A stretch of 64,000 bases of DNA from Chaetoderma sp. LZ-2023a. Taxonomy: Eukaryota > Mollusca > Caudofoveata > Chaetodermatida > Chaetodermatidae. Shown here piece after piece: positions 63,218 through 64,000 of this stretch. The stretch covers positions 32,840,470 to 32,904,469 of the forward strand of contig CM067363.1 in NCBI GenBank assembly GCA_034401795.1, given 5' to 3'. Below the pieces are notes generated by a model. The model saw nothing but the letters and a program-made list of their open reading frames with translations. It was not told the DNA's origin and made no database searches. Both the position numbers and the translations under genes were made by a program. How positions within the stretch are numbered: position 1 is the stretch's first letter; the number at the start of each line of letters is the position of its first letter.

Positions 63218-64000
63218 GGGGTGTGTGTGTCAGAACAATATTCCAAAAGTGTCATGCACATCCGTGCCCATATGTATAATCATCCCCAGGGTTTCAAGCT
63301 TCAAAGGCAAGTCTTTGCTGATTAAATTGTCATTTGAAAAAACCTTAACCACACTATAATACATATAACCTGGATGCAAATCAGCCATAAAGTTATCAAA
63401 GTTCATATACAGAAAGATTTTGAAAATCAATTTATTTTTAATCTGGACATGTCCTGATACATATATAACACGTATAGAACACATCTGTGAAGTTTTATTC
63501 AAACTGGATAATCCCTTGTGGGTGCAAATGTTATTTTTTAAAAAACCCCAAAACTGCACTGGCAAAATACATGAAACAAGTCCAAGACCGTGAAAAAACT
63601 AGTTTAAATGCCCCAAAATTAAATGTGTTTTTATGTAGCTCACATTCCTGTATAGTATAGATCACTTCTGTAAAGTTTCATTGGGATCTGATGAGCCAGT
63701 GTTGAAAAATAAGTTGATTAAAAAACCTTAACCCAAACTGCACAAATGATGGATGTCACCAACGCCGCCACCAACACCAACGTCGCCGCCAACGCCGCCA
63801 CCAACGCCGGAATTAGAGATCCCTATGTCTCGCTTTCTGCTTCGCAGGCGAGATAAAAATAGTTTGCTGTTGGCCGGCAAATGGACATTCCTCAAGACTA
63901 CAGTAGAGGCCATCTTTTGGCATTAAAAGGTTAAAAACAAACAAACTAATTTCTCTAATGTCTACACAGTGGCATTTGTTTTGGTGAATTTCTGTACTCG
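63218..64000. repeat. Long direct repeat, copy 2, runs off the window
   Basis: Matches copy 1 throughout. At 63,962-64,000 it contains the stop and last 12 codons of the terminal exon (minus strand), identical to 61,540-61,578, so the duplication includes at least part of that exon. Confidence 0.9.

Noticed and set aside
1-64000. tRNA, rRNA or other RNA genes
   Set aside because: I saw no cloverleaf with A and B boxes or rRNA-like sequence. The primer sites only complement tRNA ends. A tRNAscan run would be decisive.

Overview
The window is from a metazoan nuclear genome, most likely a marine invertebrate. The style of the repeats (tandem units of about 140-175 bp carrying phrases such as AAGATGGCCGCC and AGAGGCCCAAGGGCCT) suggests a mollusc or another lophotrochozoan, but that is an inference from style and not a proof. 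I see no rRNA, tRNA or CRISPR and no complete host gene. The window is a transposon-rich stretch in which Ty3/Gypsy elements, non-LTR elements (CR1/L2/Jockey group), a Penelope-like element and one large Polinton/Maverick have landed in or next to each other, separated by minisatellites.

Layout. 0-9.2 kb: a LINE scrap, a 23-bp minisatellite, a decayed retropepsin, two arrays of about 175-bp and 140-155-bp repeats, a LINE 3' end, and a minus-strand LTR element fragment (LTR 8,796-9,131, primer site, SGNH-like plus aspartyl protease reading frame). 9.4-12.8 kb: two minus-strand exon-like segments (coiled coil; zinc finger) separated by about 90 copies of a 31-bp minisatellite, the best candidate for host coding sequence here apart from a terminal exon at 61.5 kb. 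15.4-24.6 kb: a minus-strand Ty3/Gypsy copy (A) with part of an LTR, primer site, gag, protease, RT, RNase H and integrase, interrupted by two LINE insertions. 24.6-25.9 kb: a plus-strand LINE. 27.9-32.5 kb: a second copy (B) of the same Gypsy family in the opposite orientation, cut off inside RNase H by the Polinton.

32.54-49.63 kb: a Polinton/Maverick of about 17 kb with terminal inverted repeats, a protein-primed family B DNA polymerase with 3'-5' exonuclease, a retroviral-type integrase, an FtsK/HerA-like packaging ATPase and about 15 further genes, several with membrane segments and one arginine-rich. Nearly every gene start is preceded by a short TTTAA...TATA...ATG block, and three divergent gene pairs share one such block. 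The element is dead: I count about 22 in-frame stops (about 16 TGA, 6 TAG, no TAA), frameshifts, a catalytic Asp to Asn in the polymerase and a damaged Walker A in the ATPase. Its right end carries a minisatellite made of reiterated polymerase leader/promoter sequence, and its left end contains a rearranged fragment of one of its own genes.

49.6-64 kb: more repeats, a LINE 3' end, a 20-bp minisatellite, a Penelope-like element with RT and a degenerate GIY-YIG-like end, a 47-bp minisatellite organised with a spacer of about 420 bp into a higher-order repeat, a family of foldback (hairpin) elements, and a long direct repeat (spacing 2,422 bp) that includes a plausible host terminal exon.
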